Source of the DNA: JAYEJW01 sp034716535
Lineage (GTDB): Bacteria > Pseudomonadota > Gammaproteobacteria > Chromatiales > Chromatiaceae
Assembly: GCA_034716535.1 (NCBI GenBank)
Contig: JAYEJW010000239.1
Location: 1 to 12,574 of the forward strand
Reading direction: 5' to 3'
DNA length: 12,574 nucleotides
Positions 1 through 6,231 of this stretch are shown in pieces. The notes beneath the pieces are model-generated. The model searched no databases. It was not told the origin of the DNA and saw only the letters and a program-made list of their open reading frames with translations. A program made the position numbers and the translations under genes. The first letter of the stretch is position 1; each line of letters starts with the position of its first letter.

Positions 1-202
1 CCTCGTGACCCAACTCCTGAAACTGACGCAGCTTGTTGATCAGGACAGTGTGGCCGAGATGCAGATCGGGCGCCGTGGGATCGAATCCCGCCTTGACCCG
101 TAGTCGCCTGCCTTTGGACAACTTCTTCCGCATGGCCTCTTCGACGAGGATTTCGTCCGTTCCTCGTCTAATAACCGCAAGCGCGTCGTCTACCGCACCC
201 AT
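1..202 (-). CDS. tyrS: Tyrosyl-tRNA synthetase, N-terminal part (cut by window edge)
   Basis: The minus strand from the ATG at 202 encodes 67 codons running off the left edge. The peptide begins MGAVDDALAVIRRGTDEILV and carries KAGFDPTAPDLHLGHTVLIN. HLGH at residues 48-51 is the class I HIGH signature that binds ATP. The KAGFDPTAPDLHLGH context is typical of the TyrZ/Haemophilus-type tyrosyl-tRNA synthetase, which charges tRNA-Tyr in the cytoplasm. A Shine-Dalgarno-like GGAGGGGG (plus-strand 211-218) sits 8 nt upstream of the ATG and supports this start. The gene is divergent from the M23 peptidase remnant, the arrangement seen in Pseudomonas and other gammaproteobacteria. The rest of the gene, including the KMSKS loop, is outside the window. 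Confidence 0.93.
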   Translation of the reverse strand, partial: MGAVDDALAVIRRGTDEILVEEAMRKKLSKGRRLRVKAGFDPTAPDLHLGHTVLINKLRQFQELGHE

Positions 203-296
203 TCTGGAAGCCCCCTCCGCAAAAGGTCTCTATGGTAATCGAAACAGCGCAGGCCCGAAGCCGCCGCGTCGAACGGGCGCCATGATGGGGTCGCGA

Positions 297-364
297 GAAA
301 ACCGTTTTCGACGGAGCCTCCGTTCGTTTAGAATTCCGGCGACAGGAATTCTAGATTTTTCTAG
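297..364. repeat. Cluster of four short inverted repeats between tyrS and the M23 remnant
   Basis: Four perfect symmetries lie side by side: GAAAAC-c-GTTTTC (297-309), ACGGAG-c-CTCCGT (311-323), TAGAATTCC-7 nt-GGAATTCTA (329-353) and CTAGA-TTTT-TCTAG (351-364). The last two share bases 351-353 and so compete as hairpins. They fall in the 180-bp gap between the divergent starts, where promoters and operators would be expected. The 9-bp stem followed by TTTTT could also act as a weak plus-strand terminator. No regulator is identified. Confidence 0.5.
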
Positions 365-382
365 GCTTGTCACCACTTCGTT

Positions 383-1037
383 ATGTACGACTACAAGTTC
401 CGTCACCGCGACCTCTCGGTCGGCAAACCCCGCCGGACCCTGCGCAAGATGCTTCTGGTGATTGCGGGCCTCGCGCTCGCGGCATCCGCGGTCTATGGAG
501 TCCGGCAGTTGGGGGCTCCTTGGCAGTCAGAACATCCGGACAGGGACAGGGACTCCGACACCATCCCCCTCGCGCTGCCTCCCCAGCCGGACCCTCCGCA
601 AGAGACACGCCCGGCACAACGCGGGCCGGACCGCCCGGCCCGGCCCCTTGCCGACCGCGCCTTTACCGAGACATTGGGATCCGCACCGGGTCAAGTCCAG
701 AGCGCACCGGTCGAGACCGGAGATGGCCAAGCCGAGACAACGGCCCCCGGCTCTCGCGACGAGGAACAAGCCGAAGCCTCACCGCGCGCCGAACGATATG
801 CGGGTCATGCTCAAGATCCGCGCGGGCGACACGTTCACGGTCATCTACGAGGAGCTGTGGGCCGGTGATGAAGTGGTCGAGCCCGGCGAGATCCGCCGAC
901 GTATTGAAACCGCTCCTGGCACGACTCGATCGAAACGCGATCAACACACTCGTCGCCGACGCGAGGTGACGCTTATCCAACGTCGCCGCTGTCCGGCTTC
1001 GTCCCTGTACGCAAAAGGTTCCCGCCAATCCGACTGA
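383..1037 (+). pseudogene. Degraded membrane-anchored M23 murein endopeptidase (MepM/OapA type)
   Basis: From the ATG at 383 the frame encodes MYDYKFRHRDLSVGKPRRTL, then a single hydrophobic segment (about residues 24-42, MLLVIAGLALAASAVYGV), then a Pro-rich linker. This is the usual N-terminus of the membrane-anchored M23 peptidase next to tyrS. The frame ends at 868 after a non-conserved tail. From about 797, in another frame, the sequence reads MRVMLKIRAGDTFTVIYEEL followed by WAGDEVVEPGEI. This matches the segment directly before the catalytic domain in MepM-type enzymes, which in intact proteins lies roughly 200 residues after the anchor. The LysM/OapA domain between them and the whole M23 domain (HxxxD, HxH zinc ligands) are absent, as is any following anmK. 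No good ribosome binding site precedes 383. I infer internal deletion plus frameshift. The alternative is a short 161-residue anchored protein of unknown role. The right boundary is approximate; 1038-1082 holds nothing I recognise. Confidence 0.6.
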
Positions 1038-1082
1038 GTTTGGCGCGGCAACCGGCGATCTTACGGTAGTGCTTGTCGGCTC

Positions 1083-1433
1083 TCAGACAGAGAAGGAAGA
1101 CCCGCAACCGCAAGTGGTGCTGGCGTTGGGGTTGCGAATGACGAACTGCGCGCCCTGCAGCCCTTCCGTGTAATCGATCTCCGCGCCGGTCAGGTATGCC
1201 ATGCTCATGGGGTCGATGAGCAGCTTGACCCCGTCCGTCACGACTTCAGTGTCTCCATCCTGCACACTTTCGTCGAAGGTGAAGCCATATTGGAATCCGG
1301 AGCAACCACCCCCCTGAATGTAGACCCGCAGCATGAGACTGGGGTTACCTTCTTCTCGGATCAGATCAGCGACCTTCCCCGCCGCAGCGGTGGTAAAGAC
1401 CAGGGGCGTTTCAGTAACAGTTTCTGCGCTCAT
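1083..1433 (-). CDS. erpA: A-type iron-sulfur cluster carrier ErpA
   Basis: The 116-residue protein matches the HesB/IscA/ErpA family in length and motif. The three cluster-ligating cysteines are C44 (in GGGCSGFQYG) and C108/C110 (in the C-terminal TTCGCGSSFSV). ErpA accepts [4Fe-4S] clusters from the Isc or Suf scaffold and hands them to cytoplasmic apoproteins, including the isoprenoid enzymes IspG/IspH. The FQYGFTFD stretch and the CGCGSSFSV ending are typical of ErpA rather than IscA. It is the last gene of the argC-DUF6776-bactofilin-erpA minus-strand run, 73 nt after bactofilin, and may also have its own promoter in that gap. The neighbourhood with tyrS matches the conserved gammaproteobacterial order. 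The ribosome binding site is weak (AGGG about 11 nt upstream of the ATG). Confidence 0.95.
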   Translation of the reverse strand: MSAETVTETPLVFTTAAAGKVADLIREEGNPSLMLRVYIQGGGCSGFQYGFTFDESVQDGDTEVVTDGVKLLIDPMSMAYLTGAEIDYTEGLQGAQFVIRNPNASTTCGCGSSFSV

Positions 1434-1478
1434 TGGTGGAAGCCCTGCGTATTTCTGCTTCGTCAGTTTCAGTTCTTT

Positions 1479-1510
1479 ATCATAGTGCGTTTTCCCAGCG
1501 CCTTATTCAA
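1479..1510 (-). promoter_or_regulatory. Possible promoter for erpA
   Basis: On the minus strand, TATGAT (plus-strand 1479-1484) differs from the sigma-70 -10 consensus at one base, about 45 nt upstream of the erpA start. A TTGAAT (1505-1510) lies upstream with a 20-nt spacer, longer than the usual 16-18. It would allow ErpA to be made independently of argC. It is a pattern match only. Confidence 0.25.
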
Positions 1511-1980
1511 GTACTCCCGCGCTGGCCCGGCTCATCCCCGGGGTCTACTACCTCGTCGGTAGCGGAAGTCTGGGACGTCTCATCTACGGCCCCCTGAAAC
1601 GCCAGACGGGGAGTCTCTGCCTCGTCGATGTGCAGAAGCTTGCCATTGACCTCTGCTCCCTCGGTCATATCCAGCGCCCCGTAGAGAAGTGTACCTGCGA
1701 TCCTCGCTTGGGAGGCCAGCTCGGCCCTCTGGGTCGCCCGGACATCGCCGATGACCGTGCCGCCGATCACCACGTGGGCGACGTCGAGGTTACCCTCGAT
1801 CGTCCCTGCCTCGCCGAGGGTCAGCCCGCAATCGCCTTCCGATTGACCGCTGATATCGCCCGTGACCTTTCCGTCGACGTGAAGACCGCCGACAAAGCGG
1901 ATATCACCGTCAATCTCAGTACCCGGCCCGATGATCGTGGCATAGGCGGGAAACCGGAGCTTCTTCTTACGCATCAGCAT
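1507..1980 (-). CDS. Bactofilin family cytoskeletal protein
   Basis: The 157-residue protein has the bactofilin (PF04519) architecture: a short basic N-terminus (MLMRKKKLRF), then a run of short beta-helical turns at about residues 14-125 rich in G, V, I and D (for example ATIIGPGTEIDGDI, GGLHVDGKVTGDI, VIGGTVIGDVRATQRAEL), and an acidic disordered tail (DEVVDPGDEPGQRGST). Bactofilins polymerise without nucleotide, often at the inner membrane, and in several bacteria they scaffold cell-wall hydrolases and shape determinants. Translation could start at M1 (1980) or M3 (1974); neither has a strong ribosome binding site. It lies 33 nt after the DUF6776 gene, so the two probably form one transcript. 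The specific cellular role here is unknown. Confidence 0.88.
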   Translation of the reverse strand: MLMRKKKLRFPAYATIIGPGTEIDGDIRFVGGLHVDGKVTGDISGQSEGDCGLTLGEAGTIEGNLDVAHVVIGGTVIGDVRATQRAELASQARIAGTLLYGALDMTEGAEVNGKLLHIDEAETPRLAFQGAVDETSQTSATDEVVDPGDEPGQRGST

Positions 1981-2013
1981 GGCACCATCGATGAAATGCC
2001 CGAGCGGCGCGGA

Positions 2014-2730
2014 TCAATCCCCTGTTTCCCACGCAAAGGTCTCGGTGATCGGAATCAGCTTCTTCGTCTTGGGTTTGACCTCGACAATCAAACTCGCCGG
2101 CTCGAGATCTGACGGCACTTTGATCTCGCCCTCGAAGTTCTGGAAATGCTTAAAGCGCATCTTGTGGCCCTTTGGCTCGGATCCGGAAAGCTTCGCGAGA
2201 GGCACAGTCGCTTCCTTCCCGTCCTGCTCGCCCACAATCTTGATCTCGACATCGCCCTCGGACAGTCCGAAGTCCTGAATGAGCTGGCTGACCGTGAAGC
2301 TGTAAGCAAACTTTCCCTCTTCGTCTGTCTCTGCCAGCTCCAGGCCCTTGACCTGCAAGATCCCTCCGCCGCCCTCGCTGATCAAACGTCTGAGGAAGGA
2401 CACCTCCTTCTCCAGCGCAAGCCGCTCGTTCTGAGCCCCCTTCAACTGCTCACGGGCGTTACGATTGGCCTCCCGGTCGATCTGTTGCGTCCGCCCCAGT
2501 ATGATGTTTTGTTGCCTGAGCTCATCAATCTGCTCTGCGAGTGCGGTGCGCTCCTGTGCGAACGCCGCGACCCGGCGCTCCTGGGCGGCCTGCTCCCTGT
2601 CGTCGAGCATCATGCCGCCGTAGAAAGCGGCACCGATCGCGATGAGCACAAGCAGCGTAACGAAGACATAGACGCCCCCGCCGCCCGGAACGACGATTTT
2701 CGGCGATACGACGTGCCTGCGATGACCCAT
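2014..2730 (-). CDS. DUF6776 family single-pass membrane coiled-coil protein
   Basis: The 238-residue protein starts with a basic segment (MGHRRHVVSPK) and one hydrophobic helix at about residues 19-41 (VYVFVTLLVLIAIGAAFYGG). A long charged helix at about 44-120 (EQAAQERRVAAFAQERTAL, then further E/Q/R-rich repeats) should form a coiled coil. A compact beta-rich domain follows to the end (FAYSFTVSQLIQDFG, DVEIKIVGEQDGKEA, LIVEVKPKTKKLIPI). The layout predicts an inner-membrane anchor with a periplasmic coiled coil and globular head. I match it to DUF6776, a family regularly found between argC and the bactofilin/erpA genes in gammaproteobacteria; its function is not known to me. The start is supported by AAGGG 8 nt upstream, which overlaps the region just after the argC stop 10 nt away. 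Close packing with bactofilin suggests a shared envelope role, which is inference. Confidence 0.8.
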   Translation of the reverse strand: MGHRRHVVSPKIVVPGGGGVYVFVTLLVLIAIGAAFYGGMMLDDREQAAQERRVAAFAQERTALAEQIDELRQQNIILGRTQQIDREANRNAREQLKGAQNERLALEKEVSFLRRLISEGGGGILQVKGLELAETDEEGKFAYSFTVSQLIQDFGLSEGDVEIKIVGEQDGKEATVPLAKLSGSEPKGHKMRFKHFQNFEGEIKVPSDLEPASLIVEVKPKTKKLIPITETFAWETGD

Positions 2731-2740
2731 TCGTCGACCC

Positions 2741-3772
2741 TTAGGGAAGCAGGGCGACGTCCTGCAGCGCTGCAGACTCGTCGAAACCGAACATCAGGTT
2801 CAGGTTCTGAACCGCTTGTCCGGCAGCACCCTTCACCAGATTGTCGATGACCGATTGCACGACGACGACACCTTGGTCGAGCGGCTCCACAACCGCCAGG
2901 CGGCAGGCGTTACTGCCTCGAACAGAACGGGTGTCGGGATACACCCCCTCAGGCAACACGTCCACAAATGGCTCGCCGCGATAGCGCTGTTCGAATAGTC
3001 CCTGCAGATCCCGGCCCGACTCCGTGAGTCGAGCGTAGAGGGTCGCCTCGATACCCCGGATCATCGGAATCAGGTGGGGAACGAACGTGAGGCTCAGACC
3101 TTCATCGACGAAGGGCGCCAGATTCTGGGAGATCTCCGGTTGATGGCGGTGACCCGAAACCGAGTAGGCCTTGAAGCTTTCCCCCACCTCGGCCATCAGC
3201 AGACCGACGTTGGCTTTACGCCCGGCGCCACTCACTCCCGACTTCGCATCTGCGACCAACCAGCGGGGGTCGACCAGACCTTGCTCCAGCAGAGGCAAGA
3301 AGCCCAGGGTCACCGCTGTCGGGTAGCATCCGGGGTTCGCAACTAGGCGCGCCTCCCGGATGGCAGAGCGATTGATCTCAGGCAACCCGTAGACCGCTTC
3401 AGCAAGCAGATCCGGGCAGGCATGCGGCATCCCGTACCAGCGCTCCCATTGCGCACCGTCCTTGAGCCGGAAATCGGCGGCGAGATCGATAACGCGCACG
3501 CCCCTTTCGAGCAATTCCCGGGCTTTGTTCATGGCGATGCCGTTGGGTGTGGCGAAGAATACCAGATCGCATTCCGCCAGCATGCCCACGTCCGGCTCGG
3601 TGAAGCTGAGATTCGTGTGGCCGCGCAGGTGGGGAAACAAATCAGCGACCGCCACACCGGCCTCGCCGCGCGATGTGATCGCCGCAAGCGACACCTCGGA
3701 GTGTCCGACCAGGAGCCGCAGAAGCTCCGAGCCGGTGTACCCGGTTCCCCCCACGATACCAACTCTGATCAT
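2741..3772 (-). CDS. argC: N-acetyl-gamma-glutamyl-phosphate reductase
   Basis: ArgC reduces N-acetylglutamyl phosphate to the semialdehyde with NADPH, the third step of arginine synthesis in the cytoplasm. From M at 3772 the protein has 343 residues, in the family range (about 334-350). It opens with the Rossmann motif MIRVGIVGGTGYTGSELLRL. The catalytic cysteine is in VANPGCYPTA (C149) and the conserved histidines are in YSVSGHRHQPEIS (H208/H210). FVPHLIPMIRGI is also characteristic. The frame is open 17 codons further upstream (to 3823), but that stretch is not conserved-looking and the Rossmann strand begins at 3772, where an A-rich stretch ending in AAAAAAGG lies just before the ATG. It is the first gene of a four-gene minus-strand unit, and no other arg gene is visible here. 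Confidence 0.96.
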   Translation of the reverse strand: MIRVGIVGGTGYTGSELLRLLVGHSEVSLAAITSRGEAGVAVADLFPHLRGHTNLSFTEPDVGMLAECDLVFFATPNGIAMNKARELLERGVRVIDLAADFRLKDGAQWERWYGMPHACPDLLAEAVYGLPEINRSAIREARLVANPGCYPTAVTLGFLPLLEQGLVDPRWLVADAKSGVSGAGRKANVGLLMAEVGESFKAYSVSGHRHQPEISQNLAPFVDEGLSLTFVPHLIPMIRGIEATLYARLTESGRDLQGLFEQRYRGEPFVDVLPEGVYPDTRSVRGSNACRLAVVEPLDQGVVVVQSVIDNLVKGAAGQAVQNLNLMFGFDESAALQDVALLP

Positions 3773-3788
3773 GACCTTTTTTCCCAAC

Positions 3789-3834
3789 GCGGACCCGTCA
3801 CCAGCGGACCACGAATCGCCCAATTGCGGTCCGC
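3789..3834 (-). promoter_or_regulatory. argC leader with mutually exclusive hairpins
   Basis: The leader between the upstream terminator and the argC start has GCGGACC on the minus strand (3828-3834) and two downstream copies of its complement GGTCCGC (3804-3810 and 3789-3795). The first pairing extends to 9 bp with one G-U. The second places its 3' arm close to the argC ribosome binding site. Only one can form at a time, so the layout could be a small switch. No ARG box (TGAAT-type) is visible. A regulatory role is inference. Confidence 0.35.
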
Positions 3835-3841
3835 ACAGAAG

Positions 3842-3864
3842 AAAAAAAGCGGCGGCTGCCGCTT
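3842..3864 (-). terminator. Rho-independent terminator after the second A-type carrier gene
   Basis: On the minus strand, AAGCGGC-AGCC-GCCGCTT forms a perfect 7-bp GC-rich stem with a 4-nt loop, followed immediately by a run of T (seven in all, overlapping the stem's last two). It lies about 105 nt after the stop of the A-type carrier gene and just before the argC leader, so it separates the two minus-strand units. In the plus direction no T run follows the hairpin. Confidence 0.8.
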
Positions 3865-3970
3865 CTTACGACGAGAAGAGTGACCGCCTGGTCATGGCCA
3901 TCCGTTGAGGCCAGCGGCCACCAAGAATCCCGCTACCCTGTGAGCGACCGGGAACAGCAGTTGATCCGTA

Positions 3971-4330
3971 TCAGGAACACCCGCCGCTCGAACCGCAGGT
4001 GCCGCATCCGCCGCCCATAGAGGGGAGATTGTTGAAGACGAAACTGGCGTTTCCGTCCCCGCGATCGACGAAATCGATCTCGACGCCCCGCAAGTAGGGG
4101 AGCGTACCGTCGTCAACCACGACCTTGAAACCGCCGCAATCGAGAACTCCGTCATTCTCGTTGATGCTGTCCGTGAAGGTCATGCCGAAACTGATTCCGC
4201 TGCAGCCACCGGGCGCCGCGAAGACGCGCACACCTCGAATGTTGTCATCGACTTGGGTGAAGAGCTCACCCATCTTGTGCTGCGCGGGATTTGTCAGGGA
4301 AAGGTCTTGCTCTGTGAGGGCGGCCAGCAT
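3971..4330 (-). CDS. HesB/IscA-type iron-sulfur carrier with variant cysteine motif
   Basis: The 119-residue protein has the A-type fold signatures: RVFAAPGGCSGISFGMTFTD with the first ligand C43, the VVVDDGTLPYLRGVEIDFVD core, and a C-terminal cysteine cluster. It departs from IscA/ErpA because the terminal pair is C109-G-T-C112 (CxxC) instead of CxC. There is an extra C118 next to the end (GGCS) and a further C65 in LDCGGF. It probably binds an Fe-S cluster or iron, but the cluster type and partners cannot be read from sequence. GGAG 8 nt upstream of the ATG is a good ribosome binding site. It follows the DUF5063 gene by 91 nt on the same strand and ends at a strong terminator. It is not a duplicate of the ErpA gene in this window. 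No iscS, iscU or suf gene is nearby. Confidence 0.85.
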   Translation of the reverse strand: MLAALTEQDLSLTNPAQHKMGELFTQVDDNIRGVRVFAAPGGCSGISFGMTFTDSINENDGVLDCGGFKVVVDDGTLPYLRGVEIDFVDRGDGNASFVFNNLPSMGGGCGTCGSSGGCS

Positions 4331-4375
4331 GCGCTCATCTCCATAAAGCTAAAAAATGACCGACAAGTGTATCAC

Positions 4376-4408
4376 AAAACCGGTTTTCCGATTCAGGAAA
4401 ACAATCGG
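4376..4408. repeat. Overlapping palindromes upstream of the A-type carrier gene
   Basis: A perfect 12-bp palindrome AAAACCGGTTTT (4376-4387) overlaps an inverted repeat GTTTTCC-6 nt-GGAAAAC (4383-4402). That in turn encloses part of CCGATT-9 nt-AATCGG (4388-4408). The block is 46 nt or more upstream of the start. It could be an operator, or on the minus strand a weak terminator for the DUF5063 gene (7-bp stem then CGGTTTT). It does not fit the IscR type 2 consensus. Confidence 0.45.
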
Positions 4409-4421
4409 CCCAAATCCCCTC

Positions 4422-4895
4422 TCACCCTAGCCTGTCCAGAGACGCCAGGGTCGCCATGTGACGCTCCGCGTCCGTGAGGTGGCGCCCCCAGTGGAACTCG
4501 AAACCGCTCAACCAACCTTGCACGGCGCGATCAGGATGTTCGTCGACCAAGCGTAGACCCTGCTTAAGCTCGCAGTATATATCGGTGAGGTCATCGGCCA
4601 AGCTCCCCGTCATGGCGTTTGTGTCCCCCATTCGGTCGAACTCGAGCCAATACCCGTCGCGGTCGCCCAGCAGATCACGGAGACGGCCGTAGAGCGCAAA
4701 ACGTGCGTCCAGGTCCGCGCCAAAGGGCACGTGCTCTTCATACGCACGCCCATCGAGCGAAGTAATCGCCGCATGCAGCCGCGGTAGCACGTCGGCGATC
4801 TCCCGCAGCCACTGACTGCGCTCCTCGCTGCAGGTTTCGATAACCTCGCAGTAACGCTGCGCCAAATTTACGATCTCGCCGGCATCGCTGCTCAT
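4422..4895 (-). CDS. DUF5063 domain protein
   Basis: From the ATG at 4895 the protein has 157 residues and is predicted soluble and helical, with no signal peptide. The C-terminal half is the recognisable part of the DUF5063 family: DGYWLEFDRMGD, SLADDLTDIYCELKQGLRLV and a tryptophan-rich end FEFHWGRHLTDAERHMATL. The N-terminus (GEIVNLAQRYCEVIE) also fits. The molecular function of DUF5063 is not known to me, and no catalytic motif stands out. The frame continues to a GTG at 4925, but neither start has a convincing ribosome binding site; I prefer the ATG because family members start close to the first helix. It lies between rubredoxin and the variant A-type carrier on the same strand, so a link to iron or redox biology is possible but unproven. 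Confidence 0.78.
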   Translation of the reverse strand: MSSDAGEIVNLAQRYCEVIETCSEERSQWLREIADVLPRLHAAITSLDGRAYEEHVPFGADLDARFALYGRLRDLLGDRDGYWLEFDRMGDTNAMTGSLADDLTDIYCELKQGLRLVDEHPDRAVQGWLSGFEFHWGRHLTDAERHMATLASLDRLG

Positions 4896-4992
4896 TGCTA
4901 CGCTGGTGTGGTGAGTATCGAACACACAAGAAAGTGTAGTTCAGATCACCGATAACGCACGGCCGGTGCGGGGCAGGTTCCGCGCCAAGGGT

Positions 4993-5157
4993 TCAGATCT
5001 CCACCATCTCGAAGTCTTCCTTGCCGGCGCCGCACTCCGGACACTTCCAGTTCAAAGGTACAGACTCCCATTTGGTCCGGGGAGGGATCCCTTCCGCGGG
5101 CAGGCCTTTTTCCTCGTCGAAAATAAAGCCGCAAATCACGCACATATAGGTCTTCAT
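4993..5157 (-). CDS. Rubredoxin
   Basis: The 54-residue protein is a complete single-domain rubredoxin. Four cysteines in two CxxC knuckles, C6-V-I-C9-G and C39-P-E-C42-G, bind one iron. The aromatic core (Y4, F11, W30, W37) and the KEDFEMVEI ending are typical. Rubredoxins shuttle single electrons in the cytoplasm, for example to alkane hydroxylases or oxygen/peroxide reductases; no partner is visible in this window. AAGGAC 7 nt upstream of the ATG fixes this start. The same frame stays open upstream (an ATG at 5286 would add 43 residues), but the added part has no rubredoxin-like or other recognisable character. The divergent position beside thiD-thiE-hemL is a common arrangement in gammaproteobacteria. 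Confidence 0.96.
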   Translation of the reverse strand: MKTYMCVICGFIFDEEKGLPAEGIPPRTKWESVPLNWKCPECGAGKEDFEMVEI

Positions 5158-5415
5158 GAACAGGTCCTTGGCCAGCCAATCGCAACAAACGGGGTCGGTC
5201 GACGCCTTGCCCGACCATTCCGGTTCGGTCGCTCGAGGCAACCTCCGCGCATCGACTGAAAGTACAGTCTGCAGCTGGGTTATCATAAGGTTTTCGGATT
5301 TCAACGCCGATTTCGGGGTATTGAGATCCTTTTTCAACTCGGTCCGAGTACCGCGACTCCCTGCGACCCGACCGCCCGCGAGACGGAAACCCGCGGCTGA
5401 CAGCATCGAGTGCCG
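5158..5415. other. Intergenic region between divergent rubredoxin and thiD genes
   Basis: These 258 nt must hold the promoters for both directions. A minus-strand TATGAT (plus-strand 5282-5287) is a fair -10 candidate for rubredoxin, but the nearest TTGAAA is only 11 nt upstream of it, so no standard promoter is clear. I looked for a TPP riboswitch ahead of thiD (CTGAGA and the ACC-rich conserved core) and do not see one. No RNA gene is recognisable. Confidence 0.5.
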
Positions 5416-6231
5416 ATGATCATGCCCCCTATGCGTGCTCACCCCGTCCTGCTCTGCGCGGGCGGACACGACCCCAGCGGAGGGGCCGGAATCCAGGCCG
5501 ACGCCGAAGCCGCGCGTGCAGCCGGTGTCCATGCCTGCAGCGTCATCACCTGCCTGACGACCCAAGACACCTGCGGTGTGCGCCGACTGTGGCCCCAGCC
5601 CGCTGAACAGGTGGTCGAGCAATGCCGGCTGATGCTCGAGGACTGCGCGGTGGGTGCCATGAAGATCGGGCTGCTGGGCAGCTCACGCATCGTACGAAGC
5701 CTGAGCGAGCTTGCCGCCGAGCATCCGGACCTGCCCCTCGTTCTGGACCCCGTCCTCGCCTCGGGGGCGGGCGAGCCGGTGGCCGACGCGGCCCTTCTGA
5801 ACCAGCTGCGCAAGAGTCTGCTCGGGCGCTGTCTGCTTGTGACGCCGAATCTACATGAGGCCCGGACCCTGAGCGGCGCAACCGAGCCCGAGGACTGCGC
5901 GCACCGACTGCTGGAGTCGGGTTGCCGCTGGGTGCTGATCACCGGCACCCATGCGCCGGGCGAGCTTGTCGTGAACCGGCTCTATGGCTGTGACGGCAGC
6001 CGCCGGGAATGGCAATGGCCCCGCCTACCCGAGGAGTATCACGGCTCCGGCTGTACCCTGGCGAGCGCGGTTGCCGCCAGGATCGCCCACGGAACGGCAG
6101 TAGAATCGGCGGTCGCTGAGGCGCAGCAGTACACCTGGGAGAGCCTTAGGCGCGCCTGGCGAACGGGGCGCTGCCAGCTCACCCCGAACCGTCTCTATCT
6201 CCTCGACTCCGGCGGAACGATGGATCCATGA
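5416..6231 (+). CDS. thiD: Hydroxymethylpyrimidine (phosphate) kinase
   Basis: ThiD phosphorylates 4-amino-5-hydroxymethyl-2-methylpyrimidine and then its monophosphate, giving HMP-PP for thiamin synthesis. Ribokinase-fold signatures are present: AGGHDPSGGAGIQAD at the substrate-binding N-terminus, LDPVLASGAG, VTPNLHEARTLSG and the anion-hole/catalytic segment EYHGSGCTLASAVAARIA. The usual GSDPSGGAG is GHDPSGGAG here. Length from this ATG is 271 residues, within the family range. Possible starts are GTG 5410 and ATG 5416, 5422 and 5431; none has a strong ribosome binding site, and 5431 would leave the N-terminus most like relatives. The gene overlaps thiE by ATGA, so ThiD and ThiE, which act in successive steps, are probably translationally coupled. 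Confidence 0.94.
   Translation: MIMPPMRAHPVLLCAGGHDPSGGAGIQADAEAARAAGVHACSVITCLTTQDTCGVRRLWPQPAEQVVEQCRLMLEDCAVGAMKIGLLGSSRIVRSLSELAAEHPDLPLVLDPVLASGAGEPVADAALLNQLRKSLLGRCLLVTPNLHEARTLSGATEPEDCAHRLLESGCRWVLITGTHAPGELVVNRLYGCDGSRREWQWPRLPEEYHGSGCTLASAVAARIAHGTAVESAVAEAQQYTWESLRRAWRTGRCQLTPNRLYLLDSGGTMDP

Noticed and set aside
898..969. Plus-strand frame LKPLLARLDRNAINTLVADA as a surviving piece of anmK or M23
   Set aside because: It looks protein-like but I could not match it to conserved blocks of either family.
2762..2775. Perfect 14-bp palindrome CTGCAGCGCTGCAG
   Set aside because: It lies within the argC coding end and encodes ordinary residues; a single palindrome there is most simply chance.
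4956..4970. Possible terminator CGCAC-5 nt-GTGCG after rubredoxin
   Set aside because: The stem is only 5 bp with no T run on either strand.
5158..5286. N-terminal extension of rubredoxin in the same open frame
   Set aside because: The internal ATG at 5157 has a good ribosome binding site and gives the exact family length; the extension has no recognisable domain.
5158..5415. TPP riboswitch ahead of thiD
   Set aside because: The conserved CTGAGA and ACC-rich core are not present in the leader.
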